Translations under genes and position numbers: made by a program | Notes under the pieces: model-generated | The model's input: only the letters and a program-made list of their open reading frames with translations | Told to the model about the DNA's origin: nothing | Database searches by the model: none | Source: Sulfitobacter aestuariivivens | GTDB lineage: Bacteria; Pseudomonadota; Alphaproteobacteria; Rhodobacterales; Rhodobacteraceae | Length of the DNA: 64,000 nucleotides | Reading direction: 5' to 3' | Assembly: GCF_014763045.1 (NCBI RefSeq) | Contig: NZ_JACTAG010000001.1 | Location: 1,116,001 to 1,180,000, forward strand | Shown here: piece after piece, positions 19,161 through 27,342 of the stretch | How positions within the stretch are numbered: the stretch's first letter is position 1 | Layout of the letters: each line of letters opens with the position of its first letter

Positions 19161-19729
19161 ACCGCCGCCACATCCTGCTGGGGGTGCCCGCCCTCATCAC
19201 CGCCTGTTCTCTGCGGGACGGCCCACCCAATCCCGGCACGCGGCAGGATATAGACGCGCTGGCCAGCGCCATCACAGACCTCAGCCCCGCGATCGATCCT
19301 GCCGAAGCCCGCCACGCCGCCGATCTGGCCTATGCCGAAACCCACAACCTTGCCGCGACTTACCAGATCACCGGCCCGCCGCTCTTGCATAACGCCCAGG
19401 TCAACGCCGGACAAAAACCCCGCGGCCTCTGTTGGCACTGGGCTGAAGATCTTGAAAAACGCCTCTCGACCGTGGGCTACCGCACCCTGCGCATGCACCG
19501 CGCCATCGCAAACGCGGACAATCCCCTGCGTATCGACCATTCCACCGCCATCATCGCTCCCACGGGCGCGCGCTGGCACGCTGGTATCGTGCTCGACCCC
19601 TGGCGCCACGGCGGCACCCTGCACTGGGTCCGCGTCGCCGATGACACCAAATACAACTGGCAAGACCGCGAAACGGTGCTCCGCCGCCACGGACGCATCC
19701 GATACGTCAAACAGGGCGCAGACACCTGA
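19157..19729 (+). CDS. Putative lipoprotein with a Cys/His/Asp cysteine-hydrolase-like triad
   Basis: 190 residues. The N-terminus [16 protein letters not shown] fits a lipoprotein signal with the acylated Cys at residue 17 (lipobox ITAC). The mature part contains [10 protein letters not shown] (Cys92), IDHSTAII (His128) and GIVLDPWR (Asp147), ordered as in the papain/transglutaminase fold, with typical tryptophans around them. I recognise no named family. It is the last gene of the lptF-rsmA run, with a 4-base overlap with rsmA. Enzyme activity is inference from motif order only; being a surface or periplasmic envelope protein is better supported. Confidence 0.8.
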   Translation: MNRRHILLGVPALITACSLRDGPPNPGTRQDIDALASAITDLSPAIDPAEARHAADLAYAETHNLAATYQITGPPLLHNAQVNAGQKPRGLCWHWAEDLEKRLSTVGYRTLRMHRAIANADNPLRIDHSTAIIAPTGARWHAGIVLDPWRHGGTLHWVRVADDTKYNWQDRETVLRRHGRIRYVKQGADT

Positions 19730-19737
19730 CCCCGCCC

Positions 19738-19785
19738 TTCACCCTTGCAAAAATACCTCCGGGTGTCTGAGGGCAGGCAGCCCTC
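19738..19785 (+). repeat. Dispersed intergenic repeat, copy B (box plus hairpin)
   Basis: Contains TTCACCCTTGCAAAAATACC followed by TCCGGGTGTC and the hairpin GAGGGC-AGGCA-GCCCTC (19769-19785, six pairs). Same arrangement as the copy at 8304, with changed bases on both arms of the hairpin that keep pairing. It lies just after the lipoprotein gene. Confidence 0.6.
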
Positions 19786-19840
19786 ATCCGCCAGCCCCCG
19801 TGCTGGCGGCCCCGCCTCACCAGAACCACACCGGTTAAAG

Positions 19841-19868
19841 AAAAAAGGCCCCGCATCCGCGAGGCCCC
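19841..19868 (-). terminator. Intrinsic terminator of the DUF4167 gene
   Basis: On the minus strand GGCCTCGC-GGAT-GCGGGGCC (19847-19866) is followed by six T, 7 bases after the stop codon of the DUF4167 gene. Confidence 0.8.
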
Positions 19869-19872
19869 TGTC

Positions 19873-20460
19873 CTATTCTGCCGCTTCGGGCTGGTCGTCG
19901 CTGCCACCACCGCCCTCTTGGTCAGCATCCGCCACCTTCGGCTTGCGACGTGGCTGACGCTTGGGCTTGGGTTTCGGCGCACTCTCGGGCGTCTCCACCA
20001 ACCCGCTCTCCTCGTCGGGCGCATCCGCATCTGCGACATCGGGCTGCGGCTCAAGCGCGGGGTCATTGCGGCGGCGGTTGTTGTTGCCGCCCTGCTGGTT
20101 CCCGCCACCCTGATTGCTCTCCCGCTCCTGCCGCTCGGCCCGCTCGCGATCCCGCTCGGCCTGGCGCTCGCGGTTCTGACGCTCCTGTTCTTCGCGTTTC
20201 GCATCCATCTCGCGCTGTGCCTCTGACAACATGCGCAGATAATGCTCTGCGTGTTGCTGGAAGTTTTCCATCGCCACACGGTCATTTGAAAGCTGCGCAT
20301 CCCGCGCCAGCTGGTTGTACTTGTCGATAACCTGCTGCGGCGTGCCGCGCACCTTGCCCTCGGGCCCGTTGCTGTCAAACACGCGATTGACGACATTGCC
20401 GCCCTGGTTCTGCCGGTTGCGGTTATTCTTAGACCGGCCCCGTGATCTGGTAGACTTCAT
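19873..20460 (-). CDS. DUF4167 domain-containing protein
   Basis: 195 residues. A basic N-terminus (MKSTRSRGRSKNNRNRQNQGG) leads into the DUF4167 core NVVNRVFDSNGPEGKVRG...QVIDKYNQLARDAQLSNDRVAMENFQQHAEHYLRML (about 22-80). The second half is low-complexity: Arg/Glu/Gln repeats, Asn/Gly stretches, an acidic patch and a Lys/Pro/Arg patch. Such composition suits RNA or ribosome contact, but the family has no proven role. Same strand as prmC-prfA upstream, but 214 bases away and probably with its own promoter. Confidence 0.9.
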   Translation of the reverse strand: MKSTRSRGRSKNNRNRQNQGGNVVNRVFDSNGPEGKVRGTPQQVIDKYNQLARDAQLSNDRVAMENFQQHAEHYLRMLSEAQREMDAKREEQERQNRERQAERDRERAERQERESNQGGGNQQGGNNNRRRNDPALEPQPDVADADAPDEESGLVETPESAPKPKPKRQPRRKPKVADADQEGGGGSDDQPEAAE

Positions 20461-20594
20461 GAAATACTGTCAGCCTTTGATGCTGTGGATTGGGTGACCC
20501 GAACCGGCGTAGCAGCGCCTTTGTTTATCCGGGCATTCAATATGTTGGGCTTAAAGCCGCGCGGGACCGCGTGAACGCATCCACCGCTGCAACA
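20461..20594 (-). other. Possible structured 5' leader of the DUF4167 mRNA
   Basis: If transcription starts from the promoter at 20601-20628, about 134 bases precede the ATG. In minus-strand RNA, GUGGAU (20579-20584) can pair with AUCCAC (20485-20490), closing a domain that holds small hairpins including GGCUUUAAGCC (20548-20558) and GGCGCUGCUACGCC (20506-20519). No long open frame explains the stretch. No known riboswitch is recognised, and no folding was computed. Confidence 0.3.
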
Positions 20595-20600
20595 CCCTTG

Positions 20601-20628
20601 ATTAAGCATGGCGTGCAGCGCGCGGCAA
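20601..20628 (-). promoter_or_regulatory. Possible sigma-70 promoter for the DUF4167 gene
   Basis: On the minus strand, TTGCCG (20623-20628) and CTTAAT (20601-20606) are 16 bases apart in the gap behind prmC. Weak -10, judged by eye. Confidence 0.35.
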
Positions 20629-20674
20629 GTGAAAATTCGTGCAGATGCGCGAAAAACGGCGCATTCCCGACCCT

Positions 20675-21517
20675 TTATGCCGGGTCTGAGGCCGTAATGA
20701 CACGCGCACGGCCATCCAGATCCTGCGCCAAGGTCACGCGTCCCCAACCCGCATCGCGGAAAATCTGCTGAACCGCATCACCCTGCTGCCAGCCGATTTC
20801 CACCATCACGTGACCCGCTGCAGTCAGATAGCCCTGCGCCTGGCCCGCAATCACACGATAGGCAGACAACCCGTCCGCCCCATCGGTCAACGCCATCGCA
20901 GGCTCGTGACGGGCCAGTTCGGGGGCTACCTGCGCCATCTCTTCTGCCGCCAGATAGGGTGGGTTGGACACGATCAGATCAAAGCGCCCCTCGACGGCCT
21001 CGAACCAATCCGATTGCAGGATTTCCGCGCGTCCGGCCACCTGGTGCAACACGGCATTGGCACTGGCCTGCAGGCACGCGGCCTCTGACATATCAACACC
21101 CACGCCGCGCGCCTCCCCCCGCTCCGCCAAAAGCGTCACCAGAATGCACCCTGAACCCACACCAAGATCCAGCACACGCTCAAAAGGATCGGCAAGTGCC
21201 AGCTCAATCAGGGTCTCCGTCTCGGGTCGCGGGTCCAGCACGTCGGCACTGACCTTGAAGTCGCGCCCGTAAAACGCGCGCTGCCCCACCAGATGCGACA
21301 CCGGCACCCGAATGGCCCGCAGCGCGATCAGATGCTCGAACCGCTCGGCAATCTCAGGCGCAATTTCCTCAGGTGCGATCAACGTAATGCGTGCCGCGTC
21401 CACCGACGCTGCATGGGCCAACAGCAACCGCGCGTCGCGCGCCGGGTCCGGCACCCCGGCCGCGCGCAACCGCGCGGCGGCAGCCGCCATCGCCTGCGCC
21501 GCCGTCGGCGCGCTCAT
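20675..21517 (-). CDS. prmC: Release factor glutamine methyltransferase
   Basis: 280 residues. An N-terminal helical domain is followed by a SAM-dependent methyltransferase with [16 protein letters not shown] (about 115-130) and the catalytic [11 protein letters not shown] motif. PrmC methylates the glutamine of the GGQ motif in release factors. Its substrate RF1 is encoded directly upstream, overlapping as ATGA, so enzyme and substrate are translationally coupled. Confidence 0.96.
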   Translation of the reverse strand: MSAPTAAQAMAAAAARLRAAGVPDPARDARLLLAHAASVDAARITLIAPEEIAPEIAERFEHLIALRAIRVPVSHLVGQRAFYGRDFKVSADVLDPRPETETLIELALADPFERVLDLGVGSGCILVTLLAERGEARGVGVDMSEAACLQASANAVLHQVAGRAEILQSDWFEAVEGRFDLIVSNPPYLAAEEMAQVAPELARHEPAMALTDGADGLSAYRVIAGQAQGYLTAAGHVMVEIGWQQGDAVQQIFRDAGWGRVTLAQDLDGRARVITASDPA

Positions 21518-22569
21518 GCGTTCATCTCGGCCAGCGCGCGCGCCTGCGCATCTGCCGTCAATGCGTCGACAATCTCGTCCAGGTCCCCCTGAAGGATCGC
21601 CTCCAGCCGGTATAGCGTCAGATTGATCCGATGATCTGTCATGCGCCCTTGCGGGAAATTATAGGTCCGGATCCGCTCCGACCGATCCCCCGATCCCACC
21701 TGCGACGCGCGATCAGCCGAACGTTCCTCGTCTACCCGGGACCGCTCCATGTCATAGAGCCGCGCCTTGAGCACCTGCATCGCCTTGTCGCGATTGCGGT
21801 GCTGGGATTTCTCGGACGATGTCACAACAATCCCGGTCGGCAAATGCGTGATCCGCACCGCAGAATCGGTCGTGTTCACATGCTGCCCGCCAGCACCGGA
21901 GGACCGCATGGTATCAATGCGCAGGTCATTTGCGTTGATCTCGATATCCACGTCCTCGGCCTCAGGCAGGACGGCAACGGTCGCGGCTGAGGTATGAATG
22001 CGCCCCCCGCTTTCGGTTGTCGGCACACGCTGAACCCGGTGCACGCCGCTCTCATACTTCAGCCGCGCAAACACATCTTTTCCGGTGATATGGGCCACCA
22101 CCTCCTTGACCCCGCCAAGTTCGGTCATCTGCTCTTCGATCAGGTCAATCTTCCAGCCCTTGCTTTCCGCATAGCGCTGATACATCCGCAACAGATCAGC
22201 AGCAAAGAGCGCTGCCTCATCCCCGCCCGTACCGGGACGGATCTCAAGCATTGCAGGCTTTGCATCCGCCGCATCCTTGGGCAACAGCGCCAGTTGCAGG
22301 GCGTCTTCCACGCGCGGCAGGGCCTCTTTGATCTGCGGCAACTCCTCGCGCGCCAGCTCTGCCATTTCGGGATCGGCCAGCATCGCCTCGGCCTCTTCCA
22401 GATCGCTCAGCAACTGCTTGTAGGCGTCAATCTGTTCAACCACCGGCCTCAGGTCGGCGTATTCCTTGGCCAATGCCGCAAAATCCGCCCCGTCCGAGCC
22501 AGCCGACATCGACGCTTCCAGAAACTGAAAACGCTGCGAAATCTGCTCAAGACGGTCCATCGGGATCAT
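21514..22569 (-). CDS. prfA: Peptide chain release factor 1
   Basis: 351 residues. The peptidyl-hydrolysis motif [19 protein letters not shown] (GGQ near residue 230) and downstream class-I release-factor sequence ([21 protein letters not shown]) are intact. Reads UAA and UAG stops. Two starts are possible, ATG at 22569 (MIPMDRLEQ) or 22560 (MDRLEQ); neither has a strong ribosome site. Divergent from the small secreted protein gene, with 62 bases between. Confidence 0.96.
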   Translation of the reverse strand: MIPMDRLEQISQRFQFLEASMSAGSDGADFAALAKEYADLRPVVEQIDAYKQLLSDLEEAEAMLADPEMAELAREELPQIKEALPRVEDALQLALLPKDAADAKPAMLEIRPGTGGDEAALFAADLLRMYQRYAESKGWKIDLIEEQMTELGGVKEVVAHITGKDVFARLKYESGVHRVQRVPTTESGGRIHTSAATVAVLPEAEDVDIEINANDLRIDTMRSSGAGGQHVNTTDSAVRITHLPTGIVVTSSEKSQHRNRDKAMQVLKARLYDMERSRVDEERSADRASQVGSGDRSERIRTYNFPQGRMTDHRINLTLYRLEAILQGDLDEIVDALTADAQARALAEMNA

Positions 22570-22631
22570 GGCATTGCTGTCGCTGATGCCGGGGCTTTGG
22601 TCAAGGGCGAAACCCGTGCTATACTCGCCTC

Positions 22632-22934
22632 ATGAAACGCATGATCGCCCTTTGCACTCTGATCGCCCTACCCGCTGCGGCAGATGTCACATCGCCTTCG
22701 GGCAAAACCGTCGATTGCTACTGCACCGATGCAAATCGCAACCGCATCGAACTGGGCGAAACCATCTGTCTGCAGGTCGATGGCCGCATGTTCATGGCGC
22801 AATGCCAGATGTCGCTGAACGTCCCGATGTGGCGCGAAGTGCAGGAAGGCTGTCTGTCCTCAGCGCTGGACGGCCCGCTTGAGCCGTTCCAGTCTGGCAG
22901 CATTGACGCCAAAATCCCGGCGTCCAAATCGTAA
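22632..22934 (+). CDS. Small secreted Cys-containing protein, unknown function
   Basis: 100 residues with a cleavable signal peptide (MKRMIALCTLIALPAAA). The mature part has five cysteines, including CYC near residue 29-31, spaced as in a small disulfide-bonded periplasmic protein. No family recognised. Its last 75 bases are also the 3' end of the convergent DUF1499 gene, an unusually long tail-to-tail overlap. Confidence 0.7.
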   Translation: MKRMIALCTLIALPAAADVTSPSGKTVDCYCTDANRNRIELGETICLQVDGRMFMAQCQMSLNVPMWREVQEGCLSSALDGPLEPFQSGSIDAKIPASKS

Positions 22935-23258
22935 GCGCGCATGCATCTTGATCAGATCACCGTCCTGCTCGATGGTGGTGAAATCGGGAAAGCCCCACCA
23001 TTTGGTGCGCGTGATATAGGTGATCCGCCCCTCCTCGACCGATCCTGCCAACCGCTTGGTGCCCGCATCGGCCATCATCAGGCCATCCAGCTTTTCCAGC
23101 AGCCCCTCTGACGCCGGGATGATCCGAATGGCGCGCCCGTCGCGGGTCTTGTCTTCGGTCGCTGTGACCGGCTGATGCTGCGCGTCTGCGTCCACCGGTT
23201 CCAGCCGCACATAGGCCGCCAGCGCCACCACAACGATCAACAAGATCCAAAGCCACAT
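22860..23258 (-). CDS. DUF1499 domain-containing protein
   Basis: 132 residues: one N-terminal membrane segment (MWLWILLIVVVALAAYVRL) followed by a DUF1499 domain with RTKWWGFPDFTTIEQDGDLIKMHARLRFGRRDFGVNAARLERL, the family's conserved core. The start is set at ATG 23258 with a GGAAGG site 6-8 bases upstream; the frame continues upstream, but that part would run through the repeat at 23273. Function of the family is unknown. Last gene after the two ureohydrolase genes on this strand. Confidence 0.8.
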   Translation of the reverse strand: MWLWILLIVVVALAAYVRLEPVDADAQHQPVTATEDKTRDGRAIRIIPASEGLLEKLDGLMMADAGTKRLAGSVEEGRITYITRTKWWGFPDFTTIEQDGDLIKMHARLRFGRRDFGVNAARLERLKRAVQR

Positions 23259-23272
23259 GCGCACGCCCTTCC

Positions 23273-23306
23273 ATTTCACCCTTTTAAAAATACCTCTGCG
23301 CCTCGG
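23273..23306 (+). repeat. Dispersed intergenic repeat, copy C (box only)
   Basis: ATTTCACCCTTTTAAAAATA followed by CCTCTGCGCCTCGG. Shares the box of the copies at 8304, 19738 and 30137, and its CTCTGCGC tail matches the copy at 30137. It lies between the stop of the first ureohydrolase gene and the start of the DUF1499 gene; relative to those genes it is reversed. Confidence 0.55.
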
Positions 23307-23307
23307 C

Positions 23308-24255
23308 TCAGCGATATGAAACGCCCGGCAGGACACACAACATCTCGTAAAGGATGTTGGCCCCCGTCAGCGCCGTGTTCCCGGATGTATCATAGGGGGG
23401 CGAGACTTCAACCAGATCGCCCCCCACGATATTGAGCCCCCTGAGCGCGCGGATCAGCTCCATCGCCTGCGGCGTTGTCAGCCCACCAATTTCCGGTGTT
23501 CCGGTGCCGGGGGCATAGGCGGGATCAAGGCTGTCGATATCGTAAGTCACGTACACCGGCCGCTCCCCGATGTCCCGCCGGATCTCGGTGCCAAGCCCGC
23601 TCAGGCTCTTGCCCCAAAGCTCATGCGCCGGGAACTGCTGAAAGCCCCAGCCGGCCGCTTCGGCAAAATCCTCCGACCCATAGCCCGTGCCCCGCAGCCC
23701 GATCTGATAGGTCTTGTCGGGCTGAATCAACCCTTCCTCCCAGGCGCGGCGAAAGACCGTGCCATGCGCTTCCTTCTCGCCGAACATCGTGTCGTTCACA
23801 TCCGCATGCGCATCGACATGAACAAGCGCCACAGGCCCGTGCCGCTGCGCCATCGCGCGCAAGATCGGCAGCGTGATCGAATGATCCCCCCCAATCGCCA
23901 GCGGCATCACGTCATAGGTCAGGATCTCGCTATAACTCTCTGCAACGATACGCAAACTATCCGAAAGCGAAAACGTGTTGATCGCCAGATCCCCAATGTC
24001 CGCCACCTGCAGACTGTCATAGGGTGCCGCCCCCGTGGCCAAATTATAGGGCCGGATCATCGCGGACTCAGCGCGCACTTGCTTGGGCCCGAACCGCGTG
24101 CCTGATCGCCAAGACGTGCCCACATCCAGCGGGATCCCCAGCACCGCCACATCCAGACCTTTCAGATCATTGGCCGAGGGCAGCCGCATGAACGTATTGG
24201 GCCCCGAAAACCGCGCCAGATCATTGCCGGAAATCGGCTGGTTCTTGTCGCTCAT
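23308..24255 (-). CDS. speB: Agmatinase/ureohydrolase family protein
   Basis: 315 residues of the arginase/agmatinase fold. All manganese ligands are present: GGDHS, DAHAD (VHVDAHADVND) and DIDSLDPAYAPGTGTPEIGG. Agmatinase makes putrescine and urea from agmatine, but the family also includes guanidinobutyrase, guanidinopropionase and Ni-dependent guanidine hydrolase, which sequence reading alone does not separate. ATG 24255 overlaps the stop of the paralogue upstream as ATGA, so the two are translationally coupled. The symbol is by family resemblance. Confidence 0.8.
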   Translation of the reverse strand: MSDKNQPISGNDLARFSGPNTFMRLPSANDLKGLDVAVLGIPLDVGTSWRSGTRFGPKQVRAESAMIRPYNLATGAAPYDSLQVADIGDLAINTFSLSDSLRIVAESYSEILTYDVMPLAIGGDHSITLPILRAMAQRHGPVALVHVDAHADVNDTMFGEKEAHGTVFRRAWEEGLIQPDKTYQIGLRGTGYGSEDFAEAAGWGFQQFPAHELWGKSLSGLGTEIRRDIGERPVYVTYDIDSLDPAYAPGTGTPEIGGLTTPQAMELIRALRGLNIVGGDLVEVSPPYDTSGNTALTGANILYEMLCVLPGVSYR

Positions 24256-25217
24256 GAGGTGCGCATCCGGTGGCCCAGCAGACACAGCAGCTCCGTCGCC
24301 ACATGCGCCCCCGCCACCGCCGTCGCCCCGGTGGTGTCATAGGGCGGCGAGACTTCGACCACATCAGCGCCGACGATGTTGATCCCCGCCAGATCCCGCA
24401 GCATGATCGCCGCCTGTGCCGACGTCAGCCCGCCCCAGACCGGCGTGCCCGTCCCCGGCGCATAGGCCGGATCCAGCGCATCGATATCCCAGGTCAGGTA
24501 GCAGGGCCTGTCGCCCAGAATGTCCTTGATCTGGCGCACCGTTTCTACCGGCCCCTGCTCGTGCACGCGCCGCGCGTCGATGATATTGACCCCCATCGTG
24601 TCCTCATTGGTGGTCCGGATGCCCACCTGAACAGAAGTCGCCGGGTCCACGATCCCTGTCTTGACCGCCTTGTAAAACATCGTGCCATGATCGATGCGAT
24701 CCAGATCGTCATCTGCCCAGGTGTCCGTATGGGCGTCAAACTGCAGCAGACTGATGGGCCCGTATTTCTCTGCATAGGCTTTGAGAATGGGATAGGTGAT
24801 ATAGTGATCTCCCCCCAGAACCACGCTGGCCACATCCGCATCCAGAATGCCTTTGATATGCGCCGTCAGTGCATCAGGAAAGGCCGCGATATGCCCGTAA
24901 TCAAACGCCAAATCGCCATAGTCGATGATAGCAAATTCGCTCAGGACGTCGAAATCCCACCCATAAGGCGGATCAGGGGCCTGCAGGCTGGACGCCTCGC
25001 GGATTGCCCGCGGCCCAAGGCGCGTGCCGGGCCGATTGGTCACCGCCTGATCAAACGGCACACCTGTGACAGCAATATCAACGCCGCTCAAATCCTTGGT
25101 GTACCTGCGCCGCAGGAACGACGTCGCCCCGCCAAATGTCAGCTCGAAACTCGGGCCCTTCAGATCATCGCGCGTAAACGCATGATCAATCTCGCGGCGC
25201 GCGTCCTCCAGCGCCAT
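24252..25217 (-). CDS. Agmatinase/ureohydrolase family protein (second paralogue)
   Basis: 321 residues, paralogous to its downstream neighbour. Metal motifs GGDHYITYP, DAHTDTW and DIDALDPAYAPGTGTPVWGG are intact. The substrate-side loops differ from the neighbour: LDRIDHGTMFYKAVKTG against FGEKEAHGTVFRRAWEEG. The two probably act on different guanidino compounds or form a hetero-oligomer (inference). It overlaps the M20 gene upstream by 1 base (TGATG) and speB by 4. Confidence 0.85.
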   Translation of the reverse strand: MALEDARREIDHAFTRDDLKGPSFELTFGGATSFLRRRYTKDLSGVDIAVTGVPFDQAVTNRPGTRLGPRAIREASSLQAPDPPYGWDFDVLSEFAIIDYGDLAFDYGHIAAFPDALTAHIKGILDADVASVVLGGDHYITYPILKAYAEKYGPISLLQFDAHTDTWADDDLDRIDHGTMFYKAVKTGIVDPATSVQVGIRTTNEDTMGVNIIDARRVHEQGPVETVRQIKDILGDRPCYLTWDIDALDPAYAPGTGTPVWGGLTSAQAAIMLRDLAGINIVGADVVEVSPPYDTTGATAVAGAHVATELLCLLGHRMRTS

Positions 25218-26389
25218 CAGCGGCCCCCGACGGGCTGCGCGATCTCCACCACGCGGGCAAAAAACGACGCGCCAACCGGGCTGATTTCATCGTTGAAGTT
25301 GTATTTGGGGTGGTGCAGGCCCCCTGTGCCCTCGCCGGTACCGACAAACAGATACGCGCCGGGCCGTTCCTCCAGCATATAGGCAAAGTCCTCGGATCCC
25401 GCGACCTTGGGAAAGGCCGCATCGACCTTGGCCTCGCCCACAACCTCCTGCGCAACCTGCGCTGCAAAGGCGGTCTCGGCCTCGGCATTCACGGTCGCCG
25501 GATAGCCAACCTCATAGTCCAGTTCAGCCTCAACCCCATAGCTGGCCGCCTGGCCTGCCACGACCTCTTCCATACGGCGGCGGATCAGCGCCTGCACGTC
25601 CTTGTCAAAAGTCCGTACGGTCCCGTTTATCATCGCGGTATCCGGGATGATATTGCTGGCCGTCCCCGTATGGACCTGCGTGACCGAAATCACCTTTTCC
25701 TGCGCCGAATGCACATTGCGCGAGCTGATCGTCTGGATCGCCTGCACCATGCCCGCGGCCGCGACCACCGGATCGGCCGTTTCATGCGGCATTGCCCCGT
25801 GCCCGCCGCGGCCCTTGATGTGGATTGTGAACATATCCACCGCCGCCATGATCGGGCCGGGGGTCGTCATGAACTTGCCAAACTCAAAATCCGGCACGTT
25901 ATGAATGCCATAGACTTGGCTGATGCCAAAGGTGTCCATCATGCCTTCCTGACACATGACCTCGGCCCCGCCGCCGTCTTCCTCGGCGGGTTGGAAAATC
26001 AGCGCCACGCGCCCTGAAAAATTCCGTGTCTCCGCCAGATACTTGGCCGCCCCCAGCAGCATCGCCGTATGCCCGTCATGGCCGCAGGCATGCATCTTGC
26101 CCGGATGGGTCGAGGCATATTCAACCCCCGTCTCTTCGGGGATCGGCAGCGCATCGAAATCGGCGCGCAAGCCGATTGTATCGCCCGCACCCTGCCCGTT
26201 GATAATCGCCACCATCCCGGTTTGCGCGATCCCCTCATGCAGCTCATCCACGCCAATTTCTTCCAGCCGCTCCTTGATAAAGGCGGCGGTCTTGGGGCAA
26301 TCGAAACTCAGCTCCGGGATGGTATGCAAGTGCCGCCGCCAGGCGGTCATGTCGTCGGCAAGGGCGGCAATTCGGTTGATGACGGGCAT
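25217..26389 (-). CDS. M20 family amidohydrolase (aminoacylase/hippurate hydrolase type)
   Basis: 390 residues. The M20D metal site is seen in HACGHDGHTAMLLGAAKYL (about residue 98), the catalytic Glu pair in FQPAEEDGGGAEVM and the C-terminal GSEDFAYMLEERPGAYLFVG. Such enzymes cut N-acyl groups from amino acids. AGGAG lies 8 bases upstream of ATG 26389, which decides the start. First gene of a tightly overlapped three-gene unit with the two ureohydrolases, suggesting stepwise release of an amine or amino acid from an acylated guanidino compound (inference). Confidence 0.85.
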   Translation of the reverse strand: MPVINRIAALADDMTAWRRHLHTIPELSFDCPKTAAFIKERLEEIGVDELHEGIAQTGMVAIINGQGAGDTIGLRADFDALPIPEETGVEYASTHPGKMHACGHDGHTAMLLGAAKYLAETRNFSGRVALIFQPAEEDGGGAEVMCQEGMMDTFGISQVYGIHNVPDFEFGKFMTTPGPIMAAVDMFTIHIKGRGGHGAMPHETADPVVAAAGMVQAIQTISSRNVHSAQEKVISVTQVHTGTASNIIPDTAMINGTVRTFDKDVQALIRRRMEEVVAGQAASYGVEAELDYEVGYPATVNAEAETAFAAQVAQEVVGEAKVDAAFPKVAGSEDFAYMLEERPGAYLFVGTGEGTGGLHHPKYNFNDEISPVGASFFARVVEIAQPVGGR

Positions 26390-26453
26390 GGGGTGGACTC
26401 CTGACATGGGTTGCGGTCAGGTCACATCAGACACCACCAGAGGGCACACTGCA

Positions 26454-27266
26454 ATGGCCGACGATCTGATCCATGACCAAAATGCCGGGATAGAACGCCT
26501 GCTGGAAATCATGCGCCGCCTGCGCGATCCCGACACCGGCTGCCCCTGGGACATCGAACAGGATTTTGACAGCATCGCGCCCTATACCATTGAAGAGGCA
26601 TACGAAGTTGCCGACGCCATCCAGCGCCGCGACTGGTCAGAGCTTGAGGGGGAATTGGGCGATCTGCTGCTGCAATCGGTCTACCATACCGCCATGGGCG
26701 AAGAGGCCGGCCATTTCACCTTTCAGTCGGTGGTGCGCAACATCTCTGACAAGATGGTCGCACGGCATCCGCATGTCTTTGGCTCTGAGTCCCGCGACAA
26801 AAGCGCCGAACAGCAAACCGCCGACTGGGAGGCGATCAAGGCCGCAGAACGGGCAGACAAGGCACAGCGCGGCACCCTTGACGGCGTTGCAATTGGCCTG
26901 CCCGCCCTCTTGCGCGCGCTGAAGCTGCAAAAACGGGCGGCGCGCGTCGGTTTTGACTGGCCCTCGACAGATCAGGTCATCGACAAGATCACCGAAGAGG
27001 CCCGCGAACTGGTCGAGGCCCGTGATACCCTGTCCCAGACCGAGATCGAGGAAGAGTTTGGCGATCTGCTGTTTGTCATGGCCAACCTTGGCCGTCATCT
27101 GGGCCTCGACCCCGAAGCGGCCCTGCGGGCCGCCAACGCCAAGTTCACCCGCCGTTTTGAAGCGGTCGAGGCACGGCTGAAAAGCCTCGGCAAAACGCCG
27201 TCCGAGAGCGACCTTGCAGAAATGGATGCGCTTTGGGACGCTGTCAAAGCGGAAGAACGCGCATAG
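26454..27266 (+). CDS. mazG: Nucleoside triphosphate pyrophosphohydrolase MazG
   Basis: 270 residues with two MazG repeats. Each has the EExxE...ExxD metal motifs: EEAYEVADAI and ELGDLLLQSVYH in the first, EEARELVEAR and EFGDLLFVMANLGRH in the second. The N-terminal LLEIMRRLRDPDTGCPWDIEQ is typical. It hydrolyses non-canonical or excess NTPs to monophosphates. The start is at MADDLIHD; the frame is open far upstream in non-family sequence. Divergent from the M20 gene, with 64 bases between. Confidence 0.95.
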   Translation: MADDLIHDQNAGIERLLEIMRRLRDPDTGCPWDIEQDFDSIAPYTIEEAYEVADAIQRRDWSELEGELGDLLLQSVYHTAMGEEAGHFTFQSVVRNISDKMVARHPHVFGSESRDKSAEQQTADWEAIKAAERADKAQRGTLDGVAIGLPALLRALKLQKRAARVGFDWPSTDQVIDKITEEARELVEARDTLSQTEIEEEFGDLLFVMANLGRHLGLDPEAALRAANAKFTRRFEAVEARLKSLGKTPSESDLAEMDALWDAVKAEERA

Positions 27267-27274
27267 CGTTCGAC

Positions 27275-27318
27275 ACCGACGAAATACCGACGTAATACCG
27301 ACGCAACACCGACGTGCC
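27275..27318 (+). repeat. 11-base tandem repeat, four units
   Basis: Four consecutive units beginning ACCGACG: ACCGACGAAAT, ACCGACGTAAT, ACCGACGCAAC, ACCGACGTGCC. The period is exactly 11 bases, about one DNA turn. It starts 9 bases after the mazG stop and ends 24 bases before the nucleoside hydrolase ATG. Confidence 0.85.
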
Positions 27319-27342
27319 TATCAGCCCCTGACCGGAGCCCTC

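Noticed and set aside
20457..20747. 96-codon minus-strand frame between prmC and the DUF4167 gene
   Set aside because: Starts inside prmC, lacks a ribosome site and runs through the presumed promoter; treated as leader DNA.
27275..27318. CRISPR-like array
   Set aside because: Units are 11 bases and contiguous with no spacers; a simple tandem repeat. No cas genes in the window.
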